NCBI RefSeq assembly: GCF_009792235.1
Contig: NZ_CP046973.1
Location: 3,224,001-3,288,000 of the forward strand
Direction of reading: 5' to 3'
Length of the DNA stretch: 64,000 nucleotides
Origin: Microcystis aeruginosa FD4
GTDB lineage: Bacteria; Cyanobacteriota; Cyanobacteriia; Cyanobacteriales; Microcystaceae
Shown here: in pieces, positions 1-7,872 of the stretch
How positions within the stretch are numbered: position 1 is the first letter of the stretch
How the letters are laid out: each line of letters opens with the position of its first letter
The notes under the pieces: generated by a model
Seen by the model: only the letters and a program-made list of their open reading frames with translations
What the model was told of the DNA's origin: nothing
Database searches by the model: none
Program-made: the position numbers and the translations under genes

Positions 1-2
1 AT

Positions 3-488
3 TTCTTACCCGCAAATCCCCAGATCAGCAAAATCATCCTGGAGGGGTTTTTAGTTGCTTTAGCGGTGGGTTTTGCCGAAGAATTGCTATTTCGGGGCTG
101 GTTACTGGGAGAATTAGAAAAGGATTATCGTCCCGCTATCGCTCTAGTGATTAGTGCCTTAATTTTCGCGCTTGCTCACTTTATTAAACCTTTAGCCGAA
201 ATTATCCGCACTTTTCCCCAATTTCCTGCCTTAGTCTTGCTAGGATTAATTCTCGGTTGGGCAAAACGCGCCTGTGGTGGTAATTTGGGTAAAAGTATCG
301 GTCTGCACGCGGGTTTAATCTGGGCATACTATATATTAAATGTGGGTCAGTTAATTAAATACACGGGTACTGTTCCCGATTGGTTAACTGGAATCGATAA
401 AAATCCTTTAGCGGGAGTGATGGGTTTACTTTTCCTGACAATTCTCGCTCTCTGGATCAGAAAAAAAGCAGTTTTGAGTGAACGATAA
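3..488 (+). CDS. CPBP (CAAX-like) family intramembrane metalloprotease, 5' partial
   Basis: The reading frame is open from the window edge, so the N-terminus lies upstream. The visible part has the CPBP signature: an EELLFRG motif (the EExxxR glutamates) followed about 30 residues later by a hydrophobic helix ending in ALAHF, whose histidine is expected to bind metal. Three or four hydrophobic helices follow, then a short basic tail and a TAA stop. Family members are membrane-embedded proteases or protease-like proteins; cyanobacterial substrates are mostly unknown. The last 147 bases are copied, in decayed form, at 7068-7215. Family assignment is firm; substrate and exact role cannot be read from the sequence. 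Confidence 0.85.
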   Translation, partial: FLPANPQISKIILEGFLVALAVGFAEELLFRGWLLGELEKDYRPAIALVISALIFALAHFIKPLAEIIRTFPQFPALVLLGLILGWAKRACGGNLGKSIGLHAGLIWAYYILNVGQLIKYTGTVPDWLTGIDKNPLAGVMGLLFLTILALWIRKKAVLSER

Positions 489-495
489 GCGATTA
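349..495 (+). repeat. Direct repeat, left (parental) copy: end of CPBP gene
   Basis: This stretch, covering the last ~46 codons of the CPBP gene and 7 bases beyond its stop, reappears in the same orientation at 7068-7215 with about 90% identity by eye and one 1-base indel. Homology starts at CAGTTAATTAAAT and ends at GATAAGCGATTA. Here it is in frame and intact, so this is taken as the source copy. Confidence 0.9.
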
Positions 496-540
496 AATCA
501 ATTACTATAAAGGGGAAATTGCCCATGAGACTTATAGCCG

Positions 541-2057
541 ATGAATCGATTATTATCTTTTCTAGAATATCGCCCGCGTTTGCGTAATATCCTATCTTTT
601 TGTTTCTCTCTTATCGTCATGCTGTTGATCGGTGTAGGCAAAGTCACAGCACAAGATTCAAATAATTCTACTCTCGATTTAGTTGCTAATCTCTGGATGT
701 TAATAGCTGGCTCCTTAGTATTCTTTATGAATGCGGGTTTTGCTATGCTGGAAACGGGTTTTTGTCGTACTAATAACGCCACTAATGTCTTAGCTAAAAC
801 CTAATTGTCTTCTGTGTTTCTGCCTTAGCTTATTGGACGGTTGGTTTCGGTTTAATGTTTGGCAATACATCTGAACTGGGAAATAGTTTCTCTGGTGGTA
901 CAGGATTTTTATTGGAAATTTTAACCCCCAATAATCAATACAGTCAATTCCAAGAACTGTGGCCAGGTCGTTCAATTGCCACTTTATTTTTCTTTCAATT
1001 AACTTTTGCGGGAACTGCGGCGACCATTGTATCGGGAGCAGTGGCAGAAAGGGTTAAATTTTGGGCATTTTTGCTATTTAGTTTCTTTTTAGTCGCTTTC
1101 TCTTATTCTATTACAGGACATTGGATTTGGTCATCACAAGGATGGTTATATAACTTATTTAAGTTTCGAGATTTTGCTGGTTCAACGGTGGTGCATTCGG
1201 TGGGAGGAATGGCCGGATTAGTGGGTGCTTGGTTACTAAAACCGAGGGATGGACGCTTTGGTTATAATCGCAAAACCGATAGTTATGAAGAAAAAGAAAG
1301 AGGAAATTTTGCTCCCCATCAGTTAGGGTTTGCAACTCTTGGTTGCTTAATTCTTTGGTTAGGATGGTTTGGTTTTAATGGTGGTTCGGCGGTAAATTTG
1401 AATGATGTCCCCATGGCAATTACCACCACGATGATTGCCGCTGCCACGGGAGTAGTTTTGGCATTAATTTTTAATCCTTTAATCGGTCGCAAAGCTAGTT
1501 TATCCACAATTATTAATGGCATTTTAGGGGCATTAGTGGGGATTACGGCATCCTCAGGTTATGTTAATATCAAATCAGCTATTATCATTGGTGGCATTAG
1601 TGGCATTATTGTCTTATTAGGAGAAGAATTTTTAATTAAAACTAAAGTGATTGATGATCCAGTGGGAGCAATTCCAGTACATCTTTTTTGTGGTTTTTGG
1701 GGAACAATGGCGGTGGGTTTCTTTAGTACCAAAGATGCGGGAGAATTCGCCAATGGATTAACACAGGATAATTGGCTATCTCAAGTTTTTTTTCAATTTT
1801 GTGGATGGATTATAGTTATGGCATTTACCTTTATTTTTAGTTTAATTCTCTGGCTAATGATTGGCAATCTCCTCTATTATATGCAAGTAATTGTTTTACG
1901 TCAAAAGAATCCACAGGTTAATTCCTCTCCTGTTATCAGGAGTCAATCCTTCAATTTTCCTGACCTATTCTCCCTATTTTGGTCACGGGGAAGGGAAGGA
2001 ATCCGGGTATCATTATCCGATGAATTAAAAGGTGGTGATGGGGTATTTAGTGATTGA
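541..2057 (+). pseudogene. amt: Ammonium transporter (Amt family), single-base frameshift
   Basis: Codons 541-804 give an Amt N-terminus: a signal-like hydrophobic segment, then LDLVANLWMLIAGSLVFFMN and NATNVLAK. The frame then hits TAA, but the next frame continues without a break from about 801 (LIVFCVSALAYWTVGFGLMFG) to 2057. Adding one A to the AAAA run at 796-799 would give NVLAKN-LIVF, the usual Amt sequence, so one base is missing. The rest is full length, with both pore histidines in their motifs (STVVHSVGGMAGL and VHLFCGFWGT). The product would move ammonium across the cytoplasmic membrane. Either the gene is inactive in this strain or this is a homopolymer sequencing error. An ATG at 855 would give only a truncated protein lacking the first helices. 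Confidence 0.88.
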
Positions 2058-2068
2058 AAAATTAATGT

Positions 2069-4321
2069 TTATTCAATAAGTTTGTAGCACTTTGGATTAT
2101 CTTGCAAAGCTTTATTGATATCCGATTTCCAAGCTTTGTCGTTATGCCAACGTTTTGCCCAAAATTGAGCGTCTTTAAAGTTGCTAGACGTTGTGGGGAT
2201 TTTGCACAAAATTTCAAAAGCATCTTCTCTACCCGGTACATTAGCCACAAAATTATTGGTACCCAGTCCTATTGCTTGCTGAATTAACCTTAATTCATCT
2301 AATTGAGTCGCACACTTGTCAGGAAACTGATCACCTTGTTTCTTTTTCAATTCTTGCAGTTGTTGAATATTCTTTTCTAAGGGAATATTAAAATCTCGTT
2401 TAGTACAAATTTCTGGAATACTAGGTGAAGGTGTCACCACGACATTAGGAGTCTGTTCAGGAGTCTTGAATGACCAGAAAGTAAATCCAATAAAACCTAA
2501 TAGTGCCAAGAAAGATAACACTTTAGTTAAATCAGCAGGAGAATTTTCCACCTCAACTAATTTTTCTAGTTCTTGTCTAACCCATTGAACATTAAAGACC
2601 CCTTTATAAATTCGATTGGTCACTTCTAGATACTCATCATTTTTAATCACTAATTCTGCTTTCTGAAGTGCCAATTTTTCCGGTTTATTATCAGCCAAGA
2701 CTCTCCCCTGCAAAATATCTTGATATATTTCTAATGTTGACCTAACATTTTTATCAGGAGTTAAGAGACTGTTTTGTATTTTCTGGAGATGGGCTGCCGC
2801 TTTATTTTGTAACCAATTTTCTACAATATTTTTCTGAATCAATTGTTCAATTTTTGGTTTTTCTTGTCCTTCCTGCAACTCATTTTTATTGTCGATTAGC
2901 AAACGAATAACTATTTCTGTTAACTCCAAGTTACCACCCGTCCAAGCTAGAGTTTCCTCAATTAAAGTTGCTCGTTGCTTCTCCTCAAATTTGGGTGTTA
3001 ATTTTTCTTCAGCAAGTTGATATGCTTCCCTTTGACGTGCTATCTGTGCTTTTCGTTTGGCGGCGATTTCACTTAACTCTAAAAAACGCTTTTCTGACTC
3101 ATTAAGGTCTTGATTTTCACTCCATTTTAAAGCTTCTTCTAAATCTTGATCAGAAAGAAGTTCAGTGGCATCTTCTCCTGAATTTAACCAAACTTCGTAC
3201 TTTTCAATGTATGGAGGTATTTTATTTAATTCCGTTGTCACCCAAGTTTCATTAAAAACATTTCTATAAATCTTATTATAAACTTTTAACTTTTGTTGGT
3301 CTTGAACTACCAATCCTGTTAAGCGTAATTCTATTTGATCGGGACTACCATCATCGGGAATTTCACCATTTCTTAAAATTTCTTGGTAAAGCTTCAGCAT
3401 TCTTCTACCCGTGACACGGTTATTTAATAAACGATTCCGAATAGTTTTTAGGTGTTCTGGACTATCTTGAGATACCCAGTTACTAATTACTTGCGACTGG
3501 ATAAAATCGCCGACATTAATCGGGTTTGCTGCCGATTCCCCGCCAAATCCAGTGCGAGATGTGGAGATTAAATGACAAATTTTTTGAGTTAAAAATGGTT
3601 GTCCACCTGTCCATTCTATAACCTCCTCTAAAACCCCTTGTGGATTGGGAACTTTGTCCTGCAATCCCTCGGCCAGTTTTCTGGCATCCCTTATAGTAAA
3701 TCCAGATAATCGAATATCTTGACCAATATTAAAAGGACTACGATAATTATCTTGAATAAAGTTAGAAACTGCCGCTACCCCTAACATACAAAAGGTTAGA
3801 CGTTGGTAATCCCTATTATGAGGACGTTTTTCATGACAGCTACGCAGCCAAGCAAAGAAAGCATCTGTGGAAAAATTTAAACTCAGAACGCTATCAATTT
3901 CATCGAAACAGATAACAATAGGTCGGGATACTTCCTTTAAGAGAATTTCCTCAACAAATTGATCAAGACGATTAATAGGTGATTTATACTCTCGTTCATT
4001 CCACCAAGCTTGCTGTTTGTCCCGAATAGAAAGATCAAATCGTTTAACCAGTTGCTCAAATAATACTCGATACCAAATATCTTCGGATATGTTTTTTCCT
4101 GAACTACTCAAATCAATGGTAGCACAATCAATATTATCCTCTTGCAGTCGTTTTTGTGTCTGTGCCCACAAACTTGATTTTCCCATCTGACGGGAATTTA
4201 ACACATAGCAATACTGTCCATTTTTTAGATAGTTATAAACTATATCATCTGCTTCCCGCTTGATATAACTAGGTGACTCTAGGGGGACGCTGCCTCCAAT
4301 ATGATAAAAATTGGTCGCCAT
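2069..4321 (-). CDS. AAA-like domain ATPase with a C-terminal membrane anchor
   Basis: A 750-residue protein. A P-loop-like LNSRQMGKSS is at residues 41-50 and a Walker B IVICFDEID near 134-143, typical of the cyanobacterial AAA-like family (AAA_35 type). A winged-helix-like lobe follows (WTGGQPFLTQK to GLVVQDQQKLKVYN). A second, diverged copy of that lobe appears after a charged coiled-coil region (about residues 400-450), from LAWTGGNLELTE to AELVIKNDEYLEV. A single membrane helix sits at about 601-618, then a 130-residue soluble tail with four cysteines. The N-terminal ATPase should be cytoplasmic. Family members are thought to be STAND-like signalling ATPases, often fused to WD40 or effector domains; here the output may be the tail beyond the membrane. 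It converges with the amt pseudogene, leaving 11 bases between the stops. Confidence 0.75.
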   Translation of the reverse strand: MATNFYHIGGSVPLESPSYIKREADDIVYNYLKNGQYCYVLNSRQMGKSSLWAQTQKRLQEDNIDCATIDLSSSGKNISEDIWYRVLFEQLVKRFDLSIRDKQQAWWNEREYKSPINRLDQFVEEILLKEVSRPIVICFDEIDSVLSLNFSTDAFFAWLRSCHEKRPHNRDYQRLTFCMLGVAAVSNFIQDNYRSPFNIGQDIRLSGFTIRDARKLAEGLQDKVPNPQGVLEEVIEWTGGQPFLTQKICHLISTSRTGFGGESAANPINVGDFIQSQVISNWVSQDSPEHLKTIRNRLLNNRVTGRRMLKLYQEILRNGEIPDDGSPDQIELRLTGLVVQDQQKLKVYNKIYRNVFNETWVTTELNKIPPYIEKYEVWLNSGEDATELLSDQDLEEALKWSENQDLNESEKRFLELSEIAAKRKAQIARQREAYQLAEEKLTPKFEEKQRATLIEETLAWTGGNLELTEIVIRLLIDNKNELQEGQEKPKIEQLIQKNIVENWLQNKAAAHLQKIQNSLLTPDKNVRSTLEIYQDILQGRVLADNKPEKLALQKAELVIKNDEYLEVTNRIYKGVFNVQWVRQELEKLVEVENSPADLTKVLSFLALLGFIGFTFWSFKTPEQTPNVVVTPSPSIPEICTKRDFNIPLEKNIQQLQELKKKQGDQFPDKCATQLDELRLIQQAIGLGTNNFVANVPGREDAFEILCKIPTTSSNFKDAQFWAKRWHNDKAWKSDINKALQDNPKCYKLIE

Positions 4322-4497
4322 AGGATTAAAATTAGCAATTTGTCTGATTGGTTAAGTTCGATGAATAATTTAATCAAAGGTTATCTGTCCCTAAGCTAGT
4401 CCGCATTTAAAGTTCTGGGTTCGATGGGGGAACGGGGAACAGGTGAAAACGAATATTAGATTTAGATGTACAACAGTTTAACTCAATATATCGGATT

Positions 4498-5763
4498 TTA
4501 GGCGGATAAGCGATACCTAAAATAGTCGCTGTATAGTGGATAACGGGGTTGAACAGCATTCTGCACAAAGGTTACTAACCCTAAACTATGAAGTTGCCAA
4601 TTAATTGTTGCACCTAAATCAACGGGAGAAGACGACTCTACAACCTTTTTCATTCCTGCTGCTAGGTTTGGATGTTCTTGTAAGTTTAGCAAATGTCCTC
4701 GTAAATGATCCCCATAAATTCCCGCTTCCGTGGCTGCTGTCTGTTCAAAATCTGCTAAAGACAGTTGTTTTTGGGTAATTGCATAAATCGCTTTTTGGAT
4801 TAAATAGGGATGTCCCCCGACAAGATTAATTATTCTTTGCAGTTCATCTTTTCCCAAGTTAGCCTGATATTTATTAGCTAAAGTCAAGACCTGTTCTAGA
4901 GTAAAATCAGGTAACAGGATTTCTGTTCCTACATTCAAAGGAGATTTATTTAGGTCAGCAGGAACATAATTTTCTGTGGAATAGGTGATAATTAAGTGTA
5001 ACTTTTGCCAAGTATTATTATTTTTTGCCTCCTCGTGCCAAAGACGAAATAAACTAAGGAAATCGTCGGCAACGCTTGCATAGGCAAAGAGACTATCTAT
5101 CGCCTCTAAAACTAAAATTAGGGGTTTATCCAGCTTTCTGAGCAAATGGTCTTCAAAATAGGCAGTACAGCTATAAATTCCTAATCCTTCTTGCCATTTT
5201 TCCTGAAAGAGAGCTGCTAACCCTAATTTCTTGGAAATAATCAAAGCAAACCAAGAGAGCAATCGATCTAAATCGCCGAGAATTCCTTTACTTGCTTGTA
5301 AAAAACTCAAACTGACGGTTTTATACTGTCTTTTGTCAACTTGACTCAAAATTCTATCGACTAATAGGGTTTTACCCATCCCCTTGGCCGATTTAATCCG
5401 CAACAATGAACCTGCTTGAAGCACCGTCTCCAGACAAAGCTGTTCCACTGGAGGACGTTCAACATACTTGGAAAAATCCGCAGCCCGGTTTTCTCCCTCA
5501 TCCTCAGACATGGCAGCCGGTGTTTCCTCCAACTCATCCCAGTCAGCGATTTCTCGATAATCAAGGGCTAATTTTTGACAAATTTCATAAAAATTGAGAT
5601 TGCTAATCGATTTACCGTTAAGAAAAAGGTTAAGAGTCGATCTTGCGAATCCTAACTCCTCAGCAAGCAGCTGTTGACTTGCGTAACCATTGCGTCTAAC
5701 TGCTTGTTTGACTCTAGGGATATATTCTGATTTTACTTTAAGCGATCGCCCCATAAACTTCAA
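4498..5763 (-). CDS. Helix-turn-helix AAA-like ATPase, probable regulator
   Basis: A 421-residue protein. Residues ~15-75 form a Cro/C1-type helix-turn-helix (SQQLLAEELGFARSTLNLFL). An acidic linker leads to an AAA-like domain with Walker A KSAKGMGKTL at 124-133 and a Walker B-like LILVLEAID near 215-223, where Glu replaces the usual first Asp. The C-terminal part carries the family's winged-helix lobe (VGGHPYLIQKAIYAI). It is divergent from the 5903/6195 gene pair; the 139-base gap holds a 20-bp palindrome. An HTH fused to an ATPase beside a palindrome suggests a ligand- or ATP-gated repressor controlling the neighbouring operon; this is inference. The start could be the first ATG or the ATG three codons in (MGRSLKVK). 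Confidence 0.72.
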   Translation of the reverse strand: MKFMGRSLKVKSEYIPRVKQAVRRNGYASQQLLAEELGFARSTLNLFLNGKSISNLNFYEICQKLALDYREIADWDELEETPAAMSEDEGENRAADFSKYVERPPVEQLCLETVLQAGSLLRIKSAKGMGKTLLVDRILSQVDKRQYKTVSLSFLQASKGILGDLDRLLSWFALIISKKLGLAALFQEKWQEGLGIYSCTAYFEDHLLRKLDKPLILVLEAIDSLFAYASVADDFLSLFRLWHEEAKNNNTWQKLHLIITYSTENYVPADLNKSPLNVGTEILLPDFTLEQVLTLANKYQANLGKDELQRIINLVGGHPYLIQKAIYAITQKQLSLADFEQTAATEAGIYGDHLRGHLLNLQEHPNLAAGMKKVVESSSPVDLGATINWQLHSLGLVTFVQNAVQPRYPLYSDYFRYRLSA

Positions 5764-5874
5764 ACTTGTCCAATCGACGTGATTTCTATTTTATCGCAAA
5801 AAACTCAGACATATCTCAGTCATCTCATTCATGATCTCATGCTTTGATGGAGTTAAATCATAGTGTGGGTCGAA

Positions 5875-5894
5875 GTGTAGTATCTATACTACAC
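5875..5894. promoter_or_regulatory. 20-bp perfect palindrome, probable operator
   Basis: GTGTAGTA - TCTA - TACTACAC has 8-bp arms that match perfectly around a 4-base centre. It lies between the divergent HTH-AAA gene and the 5903 gene, ending 8 bases before the ATG at 5903. No Shine-Dalgarno sequence fits in the remaining 8 bases (AAAACATA), so the transcript may be leaderless or nearly so. The likely binder is the HTH protein encoded next door. Confidence 0.6.
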
Positions 5895-5902
5895 AAAACA
5901 TA

Positions 5903-6208
5903 ATGCTTGACATATTTCCTCCTAAGCCCAAAGACAAAGACGGTTACGACTATCGGAAACCTTCAGCTGGGCCTGACAATTATTTAACCTCCGCGGAGAA
6001 GTCTCTTTTATCTGATTTACTCAAAGTTAGGGCTGCCACTGCCTTAAGCTTTGAAATTGAAACAGATAGAATTGGAGAAGCTGACTTACAAGATAAATTA
6101 GAAAAACTAGCGGAAAAAGGCTATATCTCAGTTAGTGAACAAGAAAACTACAAAATCTTTACTCCCACTTGGAAAACTCGTTGGCTGAGGGTAAATGGTA
6201 TTTTGTAG
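5903..6208 (+). CDS. Small winged-helix-like protein, unknown function
   Basis: 101 residues with a polar, Pro/Lys/Asp-rich first third (PPKPKDKDGYDYRKPSAG). A predicted helical region follows (SAEKSLLSDLLKVRAATALS, then LQDKLEKLAEKGYISVSEQE). The last part, a helix followed by GYISVSEQENYKIFTPT, resembles the recognition helix and wing of small winged-helix proteins, but I cannot name a family. Its stop overlaps the start of the 6195 gene by 14 bases, indicating translational coupling. It is the first gene of a two-gene operon that begins right after the operator-like palindrome. It could be an adaptor or DNA-binding partner of the membrane protein. Confidence 0.6.
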   Translation: MLDIFPPKPKDKDGYDYRKPSAGPDNYLTSAEKSLLSDLLKVRAATALSFEIETDRIGEADLQDKLEKLAEKGYISVSEQENYKIFTPTWKTRWLRVNGIL

Positions 6209-7073
6209 TCAGGTTCTAACGGAATTAGATAAGTTTCCTTTTTTCAGTTCATTCACCCATTACCTATTTTTGGTAGATTCTCAGACAACTGCTGCCACCG
6301 ACCTTTCTAGTGAAATAAAGAAATTTGTGGAAGGACATCGGTGGTCTTTTGTGTTTGCTTCGATAATTATTGGAGTAGCAGTTGAAACTAGAATTAGCTA
6401 TTTCTCAGCTTTTAGGATTCGTCATTTATTTCCCGATTTAAAAAAGGATTTTTTAAAGACTTTTTTTCATTTATTAATTGTCAAAATTGTTACATCAATA
6501 CTCTTATACTATCTGATTCAATTTATATTTTCTCTATTAAGCTCGATCGAGGATAATGTATATGTTGGTTTAATCATTGCTCTGGTCTTTGGTTTTATTA
6601 TTAGTTCCTTAAACCCTAATTTAGAACAAATCGACCAAGTAATGGGTGGATTTAGCCTATCGACAATTAATCCTGTCTCCAGTCTGATCAAAAAGCTATT
6701 AGAGTTGTACAAAGAATTTCAAATATCTATTATTAAGCCTTTAGACAAGAAACTGCTAAAGAAGAGAACCAGCCTATATAATTCTATCAAGCTTATATTT
6801 GATGATTTTGAAATAGTTACTATTCAGGAATACATCCAAGAATTAATCGGTAGATTTACACTGAAAGAAACGCAAGAGAAATATCAAGGAAGATTAAACG
6901 CTATCATCGGGGGAAATTTTAGTGACGAGGATAAGAGAGAAAGATTAATATGGTTATTATTTGATATTATGGGCTTTACCTATAAAGATATCAATGAAAT
7001 TAGAAATAACCCAACACAATCAGAAATTTTAGAAAGACTGCGAGAAATAGAACAGGGGAATAGTACCAGTTAA
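6195..7073 (+). CDS. Three-helix membrane protein of unknown function
   Basis: 292 residues. Hydrophobic helices are visible at about 50-64 (WSFVFASIIIGVAV), 88-115 (a long LLIVKIVTSILLYYLIQFIF segment) and 121-138 (NVYVGLIIALVFGFII). They are followed by a ~150-residue charged, mostly helical cytoplasmic-type region ending in a Glu/Arg-rich segment. I do not recognise the family. The ATG overlaps the preceding gene in another frame, consistent with coupling. The stop codon TAA lies inside the start of the decayed CPBP-end repeat (7068-7215), so the present C-terminus may have been set by a recombination event. In context it could be the membrane effector of the neighbouring ATPase regulators, as in many AAA-plus-membrane-protein defence modules; this is a hypothesis only. 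Confidence 0.6.
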   Translation: MVFCSQVLTELDKFPFFSSFTHYLFLVDSQTTAATDLSSEIKKFVEGHRWSFVFASIIIGVAVETRISYFSAFRIRHLFPDLKKDFLKTFFHLLIVKIVTSILLYYLIQFIFSLLSSIEDNVYVGLIIALVFGFIISSLNPNLEQIDQVMGGFSLSTINPVSSLIKKLLELYKEFQISIIKPLDKKLLKKRTSLYNSIKLIFDDFEIVTIQEYIQELIGRFTLKETQEKYQGRLNAIIGGNFSDEDKRERLIWLLFDIMGFTYKDINEIRNNPTQSEILERLREIEQGNSTS

Positions 7074-7215
7074 TTAAATACACTGGTACTGTTCACGATC
7101 GATTAACTGGAATTGATAAAAATCCTGACAGGGGGAGTGATGGGTTGACTTTTCCTGACAATTCTCGCCCTCTGGATCAGAAAAAAAGCAGTTTTGAGTG
7201 AACGATAAGCGATTA
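7068..7215 (+). repeat. Direct repeat, right (decayed) copy of the CPBP gene end
   Basis: Matches 349-495 from CAGTTAATTAAAT to GATAAGCGATTA with roughly ten substitutions and one extra base near 7130, which destroys the reading frame. It is sandwiched between the membrane-protein stop codon and the left end of an IS1 remnant starting at 7216. It is dead coding sequence, useful as a marker of a past rearrangement. Confidence 0.9.
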
Positions 7216-7548
7216 GGTAATAATTCGGTAGTAGTGCCGTAACCCTCTTGCTTACCTGGTCAACTCTTGCTCGAACGAATTTACTTGCGAGAAATTGCGA
7301 GAGTAACAGGGGTAAGTTGGTCATGGTTACAAAATTATGTCAACAATAAACTGGCGGCTGTTTCCCGTCAAGTAAAGGTTTCGGACAAACCAAAAGGTAA
7401 ATTGGTTAGAGAATGTGATGAGATGTGGTCTTTGGCTTTTTCTAAGACGATAAAGGTGTATATTTGCCTGGTAATTGATAGAAAGACAAGGAAAATTATT
7501 GGTTGCTATCTAATGATAGTAGGATCGACTTTGCCCTTGGCTAAACTG
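7216..7548 (+). mobile_element. IS1-family remnant, internally deleted
   Basis: The first ~45 bases (GGTAATAATTCGGTAGTAGTG to CTTACCTGGT) match the left end of the fuller IS1 copy at 9691. The sequence then jumps straight into the middle of the transposase: the ~320 bases covering the start codon and zinc-finger domain are missing. The remaining transposase-like text includes ITGVSWSWLQNYVNNK-type and DEMWSLAFSKTIKVYI motifs, up to about 7540. It shares the odd CTAATGATAGTAGGATCGAC segment with the other copy, so both derive from one already damaged parent. An open frame from 7267 runs on to 7809 through unrelated DNA and should not be read as a gene. Confidence 0.8.
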
Positions 7549-7609
7549 GTTTTGAGTAGATTAACCGCTAGATTAATCAACCATTTACCGATAAACCAGA
7601 GTAGGATCA

Positions 7610-7642
7610 CCGCGATTAATTTCGCCCCGAAACTAATCGCGG
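7610..7642. repeat. Strong hairpin in a non-coding stretch
   Basis: CCGCGATTA-A-TTTCG pairs with CGAAA-C-TAATCGCGG around a 3-base loop: 15 positions with one mismatch. It lies in the 7549-7805 stretch between the IS1 remnant and the protease gene, where I see no gene. It has no T-run, so it is not an obvious terminator; it may be a small dispersed palindrome. Confidence 0.6.
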
Positions 7643-7805
7643 CGATCCCTAATAAAATACACTTGATTGCTAACCTGAGCCGGATCCATAGTTATTATCC
7701 TCGCCAACAGATAAAGCTAATTTACATAGAGAATTATAGGGGCGAGAGGAAAAACCGAGAACGATCTCAAGGAAAAAACAGATTTGGTGATGGGGGGATT
7801 TTTCA

Positions 7806-7872
7806 GTGATCAGTCAACAGTGAACAGTGAACTGAAAACTCACATCTCATAACTGATAACTGATTACTGATT
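7806..7872. repeat. Short tandem degenerate heptamers (STRR-like)
   Basis: Imperfect tandem units such as CAGTGAACAGTGAACTGAAAA and ATAACTGATAACTGATTACTG, a style of repeat common between cyanobacterial genes. The array runs into the 3' end of the protease gene on the other strand and supplies its stop codon (complement of TTA at 7864-7866) and its last few codons. A related short tract is at 25875-25900. Confidence 0.65.

Noticed and set aside
4322..4497. Small gene between the two AAA ATPases
   Set aside because: No frame with a start and protein-like composition; likely leader of the 2069-4321 gene.
7267..7809. Open frame of 180 codons that could be called a transposase gene
   Set aside because: Only the first ~90 codons match IS1 transposase; the rest reads through unrelated DNA including a hairpin, and the catalytic core is absent.
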